From: Diplonema papillatum
Lineage: Eukaryota > Euglenozoa > Diplonemea > Diplonemida > Diplonemidae
Direction: 5' to 3'
Length of the DNA stretch: 64,000 bases
NCBI GenBank assembly: GCA_030068145.1
Contig: JAPJBO010000073.1
Location: forward strand, 28,501 to 92,500
In this document: positions 11,133-23,100 of the stretch, one piece after another
How the letters are laid out: each line of letters opens with the position of its first letter
How positions within the stretch are numbered: position 1 is the stretch's first letter
Notes under the pieces: generated by a model
Seen by the model: only the letters and a program-made list of their open reading frames with translations
The model's database searches: none
What the model was told of the DNA's origin: nothing
Program-made: the position numbers and the translations under genes

Positions 11133-14100
11133 CTTTGTCGGCAGCAACGGCGCACGACGCAAGCATCGCGAAGAGCCGGTCCTTGTGCATGCGCGGCGGC
11201 GGGTCGGCGGCGAGGGCGCGCAGCCCGCGCTCGTGCTGCTTCAGGTGCAGGCAGATGGACGCGAGCTCCCACGACGACACCACGCCAGCGGCCGCACCCG
11301 CCAGGAGCCCTCTCCGCGCGAGGAACTCGGCGATTTCGAACGCATCGGCGCCCCGGTTGGCCCATTGCAGCGCGGCCTCCACGAGCCCATCCTGCGCGCA
11401 GCACTTCCACTTCACCGCCGGCGACAGCCGCAAGGTGAAGTCGCCCTCGCAGTGCCCGACGTGCAGGAGGTCTCCCACCACGCCGAAAATGGTCAAATGC
11501 CCTGCGGGCCGCGTCTGCAGCACCGCGTCCAACGAGGCGGCGTCGTCCCCCAGCACACCTTCCATGCACGCCCGCACGCTCCTGCAGAACAGTTCGACTT
11601 CGGCGCTGGCAACGACTTCCTTGTCGTACCCGCCGACCGCCGGGAACGCCGCGTACAAGCAGGAGCCGGTGTCGTAAAAAAAAGTGCCCCGCTGCCACCG
11701 GCCGGCTTCGACGGTTGCGTTGATGGTGCACACGTACTTCAGCTCGGCGCCGTCGGCCTCCATGCAGTACACGGACCGGGGGTAGCACACGGCGCAGCGC
11801 CGCCCGGCCTCGTCCCAGCAGATCTGCTCCGGGCAAGGGACCGAGTCCGACACGGGGCGGAGGGTGTCCCAGTTGAAGAACCGGAGGACCCCGTCGAGCG
11901 AGACGCCGAGCAAGTGGCCGCCGAACGCCGTCGCCTTCGAGCCGCCGGGGATGGGGAGGGAGTGCGTCTCGTGCGCGCCGCTGGCCGACGCGACGAAGAC
12001 TTTGATGGCGGCCTGCGTTATTTTGCTTTTTTACATATATGACGACGAAGCTGCCAGACAAAGAACCGTGAAAACACACAGGTTTTTGCCTAAAGGCTTT
12101 TTAGAGTGCAAGTTCACATAGAGTAGACTGGAGAGGGAGACTCTTTGTGTTATTTTGCTGATGCTTTGAGCTATGTTTGTGTCCAAACTTTCGTACGTCG
12201 TGTGTGTAACCATGGTCAAGTGCGCAAATGGTGTCAACCGAAGCTTCGGCGCTGGCAACGACTTCCTTGTCGTACCCGCGCCGGGAACGCCGCGACCGAG
12301 TCCGACACGGGGCGGAGGGTGTCCCAGTTGAAGAACCGGAGGACCCCGTCGAGCGAGACGCCGAGCAAGTGGCCGCCGAACGCCGCCGCCTTCGAGCCGC
12401 CGGGGATGGGGAGGGAGTGCGTCTCGTGCGCGCCGCTAGCCGACGCGACGAAGACTTTGATGGCGGCCTGCGTTTTTTTTGCTTTTTTACATATATGACG
12501 ACGAAGCTGCCAGACAAAGAACCGTGAAAACAGGTTTTTGCCTGAAGGCTTTTTAGTGGACTGGAGAGGGAGACTTTTTGTGTTATTTTGCTGATGCTTT
12601 GAGCTATGTTTGTGTCCAAACTTTCGTACGTCGTGTGTGTAACCATGGTCAAGTGCGCAAATGGTGTCAACCGAAGCTTCGGCGCTGGCAACGACTTCCT
12701 TGTCGTACCCGCGCCGGGAACGCCGCGACCGAGTCCGACACGGGGCGGAGGGTGTCCCAGTTGAAGAACCGGAGGACCCCGTCGAGCGAGACGCCGAGCA
12801 AGTGGCCGCCGAACGCCGCCGCCTTCGAGCCGCCGGGGATGGGGAGGGAGTGCGTCTCGTGCGCGCCGCTGGCCGACGCGACGAAGACTTTGATGGCGGC
12901 CTGCGTTTTTGTTTTGCTTTTTTTTTACATATGCGCCAGCTTCGCGAGGAAGGAAATGCTCGACAAAGAAAACGGGGTTTTGCCTCATGCTTTTTTAGAG
13001 TGCAATTGGGCACTAGCTTGGTCTCCGTTGTGTGTAATGCTGGGCCCTGAGAGACCCTCGGAATGCACACTGACCACCTCTGGCGGGGCCTGGGTGGTGG
13101 TGTAGTGCCATTTCTTCTTTTTCCCCGCCGGCCTTTCCAAATTTGGACTAGCAGTCCAAATGTAGATGGTGCAGCGGTGGATACCACCTAGCATCCGCTC
13201 GTCATCCCTGATACCCAGCAGGTGGATGGATACGTAGGTGATGTGGATACCACCGCATACCACGATTAGATATAGAAGCTAATACCCTGATATCGTATGC
13301 ACCAGCTTCGCAAGGAAGGAAATGCTCGGCAAAGCTGCCAGACAAAGAACTGTGAAAACGGGGGTTTGCCTAAAGGCTTTTTAGAGTGCAAGTTCACTTG
13401 GAGTGGACTGGACATCGACGCTCCATCGAGGCTCACGCCAACGACTTCGCGGCGTGGGCCACGCACTCCTACGCACGCCTGGCTTTGTGATACCAGTACG
13501 CGGCCAACTATGGGTGGATCGCTTGAGCATCATCCATTTTCGGGACCGGTGCATTCGGCAGGTGAGTTGTTACACACTCATTATATCGCGACAAAGTGGA
13601 GTATTCGTGGATTATATTCCAGTAATAATCCCCTTTGTCGCTTTCGATAATCCACTTTGTCGCTTCTGGCAACTGGCATGAATTGAATAGGGGACCCGAC
13701 CCTTCACAAAAAGTTCCCACAGGGAAAGTGACTATTTTGAGCTGTTTGAGTTCATTGAAACCATCAAGAGTGAGTTTAGGTCCGTCTTTTAACCGCGAAA
13801 CGACATCACGATTTTTGCGCCTCTCGTCCAACTTCGTCGCGGATCAACACAAATTGTGTTGGGGACCCTTTCAAAAAATTTCCCCATTTATTTGAGACTC
13901 TCTTCACAATTCATGCTGTCGCGCAGCAAGGGGACAAAAGGGACAAGACCACAGAGATATATGCAAGGTTCTGAATCCACATTGTCATCATTCAAATTAC
14001 ACTCGGAGTCATTTTCGGGTTTGCCACCCTTCGCTGCCAGCACTTATCCGCACTTCCATTCCAGCATTCCAATTCCGCTGATCAGGCGATAGAAGAGTGA

Positions 14101-17100
14101 TGCCAAGGTTAATGTTCAGATACGGAAGCAACTTGCAAAGTGAACGAGATGGCAGTGTTGGTTACCGTGTTGACGACGACAAGGATTCGGTACTCGCACA
14201 TGTAGCCCCCCATGGGGTCCCTGACCCCCCAATGACCCCCTCGGAAGGCCCCTGAGGTACCCAAAGGACCCCCCATACGGGGCGACAAAGTGGATTAGGC
14301 GACAAAGTGGATTAGGCGACAAAGTGGATTAGGCGACAAAGTGGATTAGGCGACAAAGTGGACTAGGCGACAAAGTGGATTGGCGACAAAGTGATTAGGC
14401 GACAAAGTGGATTGGCGACAAAGTGGATTATAATCCACTTTGTCGGAATCCAGTTATATAGAATCCACTTTGTCGTTTTCCCTTGAGCTATTTTGTGTCC
14501 AGATTTTCGCAAGTGCGCAGATGGTGCGGTTTTGGGCGACTCTGACTGCCAGGTGTACTTCGCTGACCGAGTTGCACTTTCAGTTGCACCATTTCTCTTC
14601 AGGATCATAGTGGACATTGAGAGCCAGCAGCAAGAGGGAAGCCCTGACCAGGAAAGGTCACCTGCCCAACTTCACCCATCTCCTGCATGAGAGCCCCGGG
14701 AACGGCTGAGCCTGAGGCCGCTTGCTCTGAACGGACCCCCCTGTTTCATTTTCTTTAGATCTTGGTTAACCAACTATTTAAATGCTACAGTTTCTGTATT
14801 TTATTGGTACTTTAACACAACCATCATGTCCTATGGGTATATTGTGCAATGAGCCTTGGTTACCCGTGGGTAGCCTTGGCTTTCTTCTGAAAATAATGGC
14901 TTTGAGGAAAAAGGTTACCTTGAATTATTGAACACAAATCTCTTTTTGTGAAATCCAAACAACCCTTTCACAGGCTCACCTAAAGAAAACCTAAAGGCAC
15001 ACACCAAAATGATTCCGCGCTTGCCGATCCTGAAACCAGCAGAACCTGTCCAGGTGCCAACCTTGGAGAGAAATCAGACGCCTCCAGGATCCCCTGTGGA
15101 ACCAGACCTGGCTCGGCACAAGGCAAACACAGAAGGCCTGTACCACAGACCAGTTCCGAACTTGCAAGCCTTTGCCGGCCCAATCTGGAGGAGAAGGCTT
15201 CCTTACTATCCTCCAGTTCTTCCCGGGATATTCGTGGCCCCGGCCGCAACCGTTGTACCACCAGATATTCCCAGGAGCCCAATCCGCAAACGGGTCCACT
15301 GGTCCCACGACCCATACCCGGACCCCTGGAGTGGCACTATGCCCCGGAGAGCCCTGAGGTGAGACCGTTCGATTTCGAATTCGAAGAAGGAAGTTCCACT
15401 TTGGATGACAATTATCCGGACCAGGTGTCTGAAGACAAAGACGACAAAGATGATGTTTCCCGGAGCTGCGACCAGCCATCCGGAGGAGCAGCTGACAATG
15501 AAGCCGAGGAAGGTATGCAAGACACTTGGAAGCAACAGAGGAGTGCACGTCTTTCGTGTGAGCTACAGCACATTTACCTCCTTTGAGAGTTCACAACTGG
15601 CAGCCTCCTCAAGCATTTCCTACAAAGCAGGTGCGTATACAGTAGTAGTAGTTTGAACTTGATATGCAGTAGTAGTAGTAGTAGTAGTAGTAGCAGTATG
15701 TGTCGTCTGCTGAAGCAGCCGGAGACAGCAGGCGCAGGGGGCCGCAGGGGGCAGGTCTTGCTTTACTTTTCTCTTCTTCATGGAGACCCGCCCCCGGCAA
15801 TCCCGACTGTCCAATTACGGTCGAGAAAGGTTTGCGCCTATTGTGATGAGGTGGTTGACCAGGCCCCCACGAGGTCTTATACACAACACGGCTACAACAC
15901 GAGGATGCAGCCCTGCTTAGGTGTGCACTCAGCCATCAGACCATTGGCTGCTAACCCCCCGACGGTCGATTTGCCTCTTTTGTGGCCCTCTATTCGCCGA
16001 GCGGCACTTGTTACGCGTCGCATGGATCGGCGACCGCGGCTCAATTAAGGTGCGGTCAACAGTGTCGCCACGTGAAGGCCCCCCCTTGACATCAAAAAAA
16101 AAGTGCTTTGTTGAACGCTTATGCCTGCCACTGAACCCAGATTCACACATTTACCTCCTTTGATCTTTTGCAGCTGGCAGCCTCCTCAAGCATTTCCAAT
16201 AATCCGAACGACAGGTTTGCCGCTCCAATCCGTCCAGAGAAACAAAGTAGCTTGCGTCCCCTCCCTCCCTTCCCACTTGCTTCATTTTTAGCGTTTATTG
16301 TGGTTTAGAGGTTCGGTGTTTTAGGGTCTCCGGTTGACCATTGAGGCTGTGAGGCGGGTGGTATGAGGGGTAGGTATGCGTATACACTTTAACTACGGCT
16401 AGCCATGTTTGTAAGTGTTGCGACCGACACCAAGAAGAAATTCGCTTTGAATTTAGTCTTGGGCCCCCCACGCGCATGCATGTTGAGCAGGGGTTGCCAT
16501 GCAGCTCGTATCGGTCTGTAATATGCGTTCTTACTTCCTTTGGGTTGAGGAGGACGTGCGGTGGGGAGGGTCGGGTAGTAGAAAGAGAAGGATTGACAAC
16601 AGCAGGTGTAGTAGTAGTGTGAAAACTCAGCAACTGGTTGTGTGTGTTTTTCGTCGGAGTTCGCGTGGCACCATCTCATGTGGTCAGCAGCAAAGAAATG
16701 CGTAGGTTTGTTTTATTATTATACTTGTTAGTTGTCGACAACTTTTTTTGTATTGAGGTGTCATTCAGATGTAAATCCAAAGCCGCCCACGTCAAATCTT
16801 GTTACAGGGGGGGGGCTAAATACAATTGTCTTGGAATACAATTGTGTCCTTTGAATACAATTGTCTTTTTTTTGGCCGGTTTCAGAGTCTGTCCAGTTGA
16901 ATAGAATTGTTTTGGAATACAGTTGTTTTTAGTGCAGCTGCCTTGGAGAATACTATTGTGCACACGGTTTCTAAAATCGAAAGTCATCCACAGTGATTTC
17001 TTGAGCGTTCCGGCCATGTTGCGCGGGGGTGGCGCGGGTACCACCGCTGTTCGTAAAATGGTCAAGCCGGTGTGACTCAGAGTACGGTCTGATTTTCTGA

Positions 17101-20100
17101 GTGCGACGGAAGTCTCCGAGCTCCTCGGAATCGTCCTTCTGAAGCCGTCTGACGACCGGATGGAAGTGACGATCAATCCAGACTTCAACGGAGAGGATGT
17201 GACAGTGCAAGTCCTTGAGCGCTGTGCGTTCAGGGATATGACGAACGGTTGCCACCACGCTCCGCACTCCCCAAGCAGTCTGCACCACATCACTGCGCAC
17301 GTCAGCTCCGATTGGTGATCAGGGCACTGCCACTGTGGTGCTACTGTAGCAGTTGCCCGTTTTCTACTTTACTACAGAAGCGTTCGTCATCATTGACATC
17401 AACACTGCAGTCTGTTCGTTGTCTTGCCTTTTCCCCTTCCATGCTATTCACTCAAAATAACTGGATAACTTGCAACAGCCTGATTGCCGCATATCTGTGA
17501 CTGGCCGAGACTTTCAGCTTACTTGTAACGCCACGGCGGTATGAAGGTGCGAGACTGCAGCGAGTCAGTTCATGACTGCCGGATCGTCTGCCAGACTCCC
17601 AGACTCACGTCTGGGCCAGAGTCGGCCCAGACTGTACGGAGACCTACTCGGCAGGCTACCGTGCCGCGGCCGAGTGACGGCGCGTGCCAAGGCGGCTTCT
17701 GTAGAAACAATTGTATTCCAAAGCAATTCTATTCAACAACTGTCAAGTTCTGCCGGGGCAAGGATTCGCGTGCGTGCTTTGGAATACAATTGTGCACAAT
17801 TGTATTTAACCCCCCCTGTAAGCGTTGAGTTCTTTTGTAAGTACATGAACCACATGGATTAGCATGCATTGTTAAGCAGCGGCTGCCAAAACTTGCCGTG
17901 ACACCTATGATCAAAGTAAAGGAGGAAAGGAGAAAATGTTTCTAAAAGAAAAGGGGCAGGTTGTATTTTTGGACCCTCGTAGCTCGCTGGGTCAGGCGCG
18001 CCAGGTAGATGCTGGCCTAGTTTCTGTCTGGACTTGGAAACGTTTGTTGAACGCTTACGCCCGCCACTAAACCCAGATTTACCTGTGTTTCGTGTGGGCT
18101 GCAGCACATTTACCTCCTTTGATCTATCGCAACTGGCAGTCTCCTCAAGCATTTCCTACAAAGCAGGTGCCTTTATTCTTCGCTTTTTCTCACGAACGGG
18201 GGGGTCGGTCCTGTTTTTGGCTTTGTAGGTTCTCCCGACTCCCCAATTCGTGGTCAGCACAAACTCAAGAGGTCTAGTCAACTATTCCCTGCAGTATTGG
18301 CATACTTTCAAAAAAACAAAAAAACCAACATGAGGCTGCACACCCCGCTAACCGTGGCGAACATTGGTTTGGAGCAATGCCACACCGCACCGCCACCGGC
18401 TACCTGGCCGAGGGAGTTGCCTTTGCTGTTGACGAGAATCGTCGTCGTTGCAGCCTGGAGGGCCGCGTACGTGCCGCCGACGCTGGCGCTGAGCTGAGAG
18501 ACCGGCGGCGTGTCGACGGGCGTCACGACTTTTTTGTTGCTCAAGACGACGTTTCGGAGCCAGAGCTTGCTGCCGCGGATGAACAGCAGCGTGTGCTCGC
18601 TGAGGCAACGTGCGACGAGGGCATCTGGTCGCAAGTCCTGCACCTCCACCGTGAGAAGCCCTGCATTGCTGCATATAACGAAGCGCTGCGGGGTGTCGTT
18701 GTTATTTGTGATGGTTTTGTGGAAAGAGGGGAAGGCAAATTTCTTTCCCTTCTCTGGGATGGCCGCCGTGACGAAGCTAGCTTCTTCGTATCACATGCGG
18801 AGAGAGAGAGAGAGTGTGTGTGTGTGTGTGGAGAGAAACGACAGTGAGGGTTTGGAGGAGGACGCGGCGTGCGTCGGGGCCCGTGAGAAAGCACTGGCCA
18901 CCTTGCTAGATAGAACCCGCCTTGGAAGAGGCACCTTATTACTCGCGGGGGTAGGCACCCCTGCGGAGGCCCTCTTCCGCGTGCCTCCACGCGGAAGGAA
19001 CACTAGGCTTTTCAAAGGCCGCGGAGGTCAGCGGACCGGAGAGGGTGTATGTGCGTTGTGTGGTAACCTGATACGTGTGTGTGCGATGATGTGGGTTTGT
19101 GTGGCAGCCTGATACGTGTGCGCTGGCTGTTACACGGATTTTGATGCTCCGCATGGATGCTTGGTGCCGTGTGCTGTGGGCACCGCCCGCTGCACACGGG
19201 GATTCGTTTGCGACAATAAAACCTCGGAGGGAAAAAGACTGCGTGGTTATCCCACTCAAGAAAAATTGAGGTGTACGACCTCCGTTCTTTCACTTTTTGA
19301 TCATCATTGCACAGCTGATGCCAGTCGTTCGTATTTTTAGAGTTGCTGGGGGGGGGTCAAATACAATACAATATTATTGGCAAATACAATAGGTGCGCTG
19401 AAAAGGGTGAGCATAGTTTTGGAATACAATATTATTTGTTCTCAGTGGGGCTTTGCAGGGCTTCCCCCTCGAGAGCAGCTTCTTTTTTTAAGTTCAATGT
19501 GGGACACTCCTGAAGCCGGGAGCCCAATCTTACTGCTTGATTTCGCTGTCGATGGCTATTTCCTCGGATTCAATAATTTTTGAGAACCAACCGAACCCAA
19601 AAAGAAATGGAGTCGGTCCTAAGGCAAGGTGTAATTGCTCGCCTCAAAGCTGCCACTGACGAGCTTGCTCGGACGTGCAGGATTGCCGAAAGGGAATGCG
19701 TGAACACTCCGCAACCCGGAAGCAGAGGTCTGAAGTGGTGACACATTGACGATCCTGTTGACATGTCCACAGGCCCCGGATGATGCAGTCGTCTCTTTTT
19801 GAAGGCCCGCTTTTTTTTTTAGCCCGTGGTCTAGCGGTTCCCACACCCACATGTGATGCTGAGGGTGCTGGTTCGATTCCTGGCGGAGTGGTTTTCCAAA
19901 GTCTGAAGTGCCTTCTGGGGGCCAGATTTTAGGCTGTATCGAGTGTAGAAAAGGTGCCGATACATGCCAGGGATAGCTCTTTCCGCCCTGCAAAGTTTTT
20001 GCCAAATTTCCTCCAATGTTGTCCCCCAACTTGGGCCCAAGTGCCTGTACCCAGACTTTCAACTCCCAGACTTTTGAAACCCCGGTTTTCTCTATCCTCC

Positions 20101-23100
20101 CCCAGCAAGTACAATATTATGCCTATTGTATTTGACCCCCCCCCAGTAACCACATACGGACGGACTACGCCATATGCATCAATATTTCAACCAGAAATAC
20201 TCGACGTAGCTGCTTCGACTCCGAATGGAAGGGAGGAAACATAGAGGTAAGGTTTTTGTTCTTCGCTTACACCACCGTGTGTTGTTTTCTCACTCAGGAC
20301 TTTGACCTGTTGTGTTTGGGTGAATTGTCATGTAGGCGTAGTTAATTAAGTTAACTCGCGGGTATCTGCAAGAGGCAACAGGTGCCCGTCCTGGGTCGCT
20401 TCCATGTGTATTCATTCAGCGTCGAGGTGCGCATTTGAAAGATCTGCTACGTCCCACTTTTGACCTACGAAACCCCCTCTTGAGTATGACCTACGTTTGC
20501 CATGAAAAGTCCGTTTTCTCAAAATTAACACCCTCCCTCCCTCCGTATGTGGTTAAAGTTCGCTTGAGATCCCGGGGGTTGAGGGCTTTTGCAAGTCTCG
20601 CGACCAATATGGTCCTGCTGCTGTATTTCTTCTTGTAGAAATGAGAACAAGAAACGCATTTTCCGAAACGGTTCGTCTGAGTTCACTTTGGCAGAGCATA
20701 CTTCATGATCTAACGGATGAGGCACCGCCGTGTACGTATGCGCGTCCTTCTTTTTCGAAATGGAGTTGACGTCGATGAGGTCCTTGTGCGACGTTGGAGA
20801 GGCAACGTAGGCTGTTTTGATACGGGCAGGTAAACGCTCTCGAATATTCTTCCGAACCTCAGCCATGAAAACTTGCGCGTTCCGCATGCGGAGTGCCACA
20901 TGCAGTGTAACATTTTCGGAGGGGGGCTTGCACCGATAAACGAAGTAACGGGCAATCAGAGTGATGAAAATGATAGGACCGAAGCTCCTTGTCCTTCGCG
21001 TGTGCAGGGTACAGGGGCTGGGGTGTGGAAACGCAAACCTCCACCGTACTCGGTCGTCACCACGTAGGCATACTGGCCGGACGGAACGAACGCGGGCAGT
21101 CTTGTGGCGAAGGCGCTATTGCACTTCTTCTGCAGCTTTAACCTCGCCACCTCGCCGCCATTCTTCGCACTCAGGGCATGTACAGTGTGGCTATATGCGA
21201 TGTGCACCACGTACTGGTCGGAGGCGAAGTGGTCGCACGAAATGGACACCACGGGGCCTTCGTTCGGGCGTACCGTCCTGTGGTTCAAGAAGGCGTTTTC
21301 GAGAAAAGAAGACGAAAGAGAGGGCGCCATCAACGGATGCTACTTCTCCCGGTATTCAGGACGAAGGCCCTCACACAGGGAGCTTTGCTACACCCTGGCT
21401 ACTGCCGCCTCGGTATATGCATAGCAGGATGCAAGTAGCATCCATCCTAGCAGGTCCTGCTGGTGGTATGTATACGCGGAGGAGGAGCCAACAGCATCCT
21501 CAGGTATCCCGCGTACCATCCTCGTGGGTACGTACGCTACACAACGCCGCCACGTGCATCCATGCACAGACGGTCTGTTGGTGTGTACCTATCCTCAGGA
21601 TGAAGTGGATGGTAGCAGGTGCTTGGTGGTAGTCTCTTACTTCGGCGCTGCTAAAAGCGGCAACGCGAACAGATGAACACACATCATGGCACAGTAGTCA
21701 GCCCCAGAGAAGCCCCCCGTGTCCAGCTCCCAAAACACACGCTGTGTCTTTCGAGTGAACGTTCGCGTGAAGGCCCGGAATTTATTTTAGAGCCGCCGGA
21801 TGACCATCGTCGAAAGGCTCGCTTCAGGAGCTTGAGCTAAAGCTGGAGTTTAGCAAACGGGTGTCACGCCCGCTTTTTCGGGTATCCCTCGGGCACACCC
21901 TCTTTAACCCTAATCCTTTCTGCGGCTGGACTCCACCGTGTAGAAAAGAATTGCAAAAAGAATAGGCGCAATGCTTACAGCTTTTGTACGTGCCGGGGGA
22001 GGATTCGCCTGTTTGGTGAGTGAACATGATCGGTCGGCTAATCTTTCTCTCCGAACACCGCTGCCAGCGTTCTCTTTCGTGTTTGCAGTTAATTGTTGTT
22101 ACAAAAAAATACTCGAGGGACTGCCTTGTGCTCATTTCGAAGGAGGCTAGAGGGGGAGAAAACAATACAACTACAAAGTGGGTCTTTTTTGTTGAACGCT
22201 TACGCCCGCCACTAAACCCAGATTTACCTGTGGTTCGTGTGGGCTACAGCACATTTACCTCCTTTGATCTATCGCAGCTGGCAGTCTCCTCAAGCGTTTC
22301 CTACAAAGCAGGTGCTTATACAGAACAAATAATAAAATCCTCACTCCTATGCTTGTGTCTGTCACTCTCGTCCTCCGCTCCTGCTCTGCTTGCCGCGCGC
22401 CGTATAGTTGGAGTAAAAGGTGAAGCCAGAAAGCTGTTAATCTTGCTGCTGACCACATGAAGTGGCCACGGGAACTCCGAAGAAAAATGAAGCAAATGGG
22501 AAGGGAGGGAGGGGAAGCAAGCTACTTTGTTTCTCTAGACGGATTGGGAGCGGCAAACCTGTCGTTCGGATTATTATTAGTCTTCAAAGAAACAAGTTTC
22601 TTTTCCTACAAAAAAAAGGGTTGGTATACCAAAGATTGCGCATCTGCGTGCCTGTGTCAGTCTCCGAGAGCACGAGGATGGTGACGGAGCCGTCGGCGGC
22701 GCCGCAGATGAGCTGGCAGAACTGGGTTTGCTCGGGGTGCGGGTTCGCGCCGTGCGACCGACCGCGGAGGTGGAACGAGCCGAGGGCGTCGGGCAGCGCC
22801 ACCGCCTTGACGACGGTCACCCCGGTGCGGGATATGGCCAGCGGCTGTGACACGGTGTCGGCGACCGTATTCCAGCACCGCACGGTGCCGTCGACGCAGC
22901 CGATGGCCACCGTCGTCGAGTGCCAAGCCGGCGTCCCGCAGCTGATGGGCCTCCCGTTACACAGGAGCTCGGCGGCCTGTTTTTCCTTCATCAGCGCGCT
23001 CTGGTCCGCACTGTTCATCGGGATCCAGAACACACGCTGCTCTGTGTACACGGCCACCCACTCACCTTTTAAGACGTACATAGGCGCCTTCTTATCAGCT

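Noticed and set aside
11117..12079. Arg-rich 320-aa and 319-aa ORFs over TSET exon 5
   Set aside because: They are shadows of the GC3-rich exon in other frames; the exon frame alone matches the WD40 protein and splices in phase.
20525..20640. Extension of TSET exon 3 to the ORF end
   Set aside because: The frame after 20702 runs into a dispersed repeat, while the GTATGC donor joins in phase to an exon that continues the homology.
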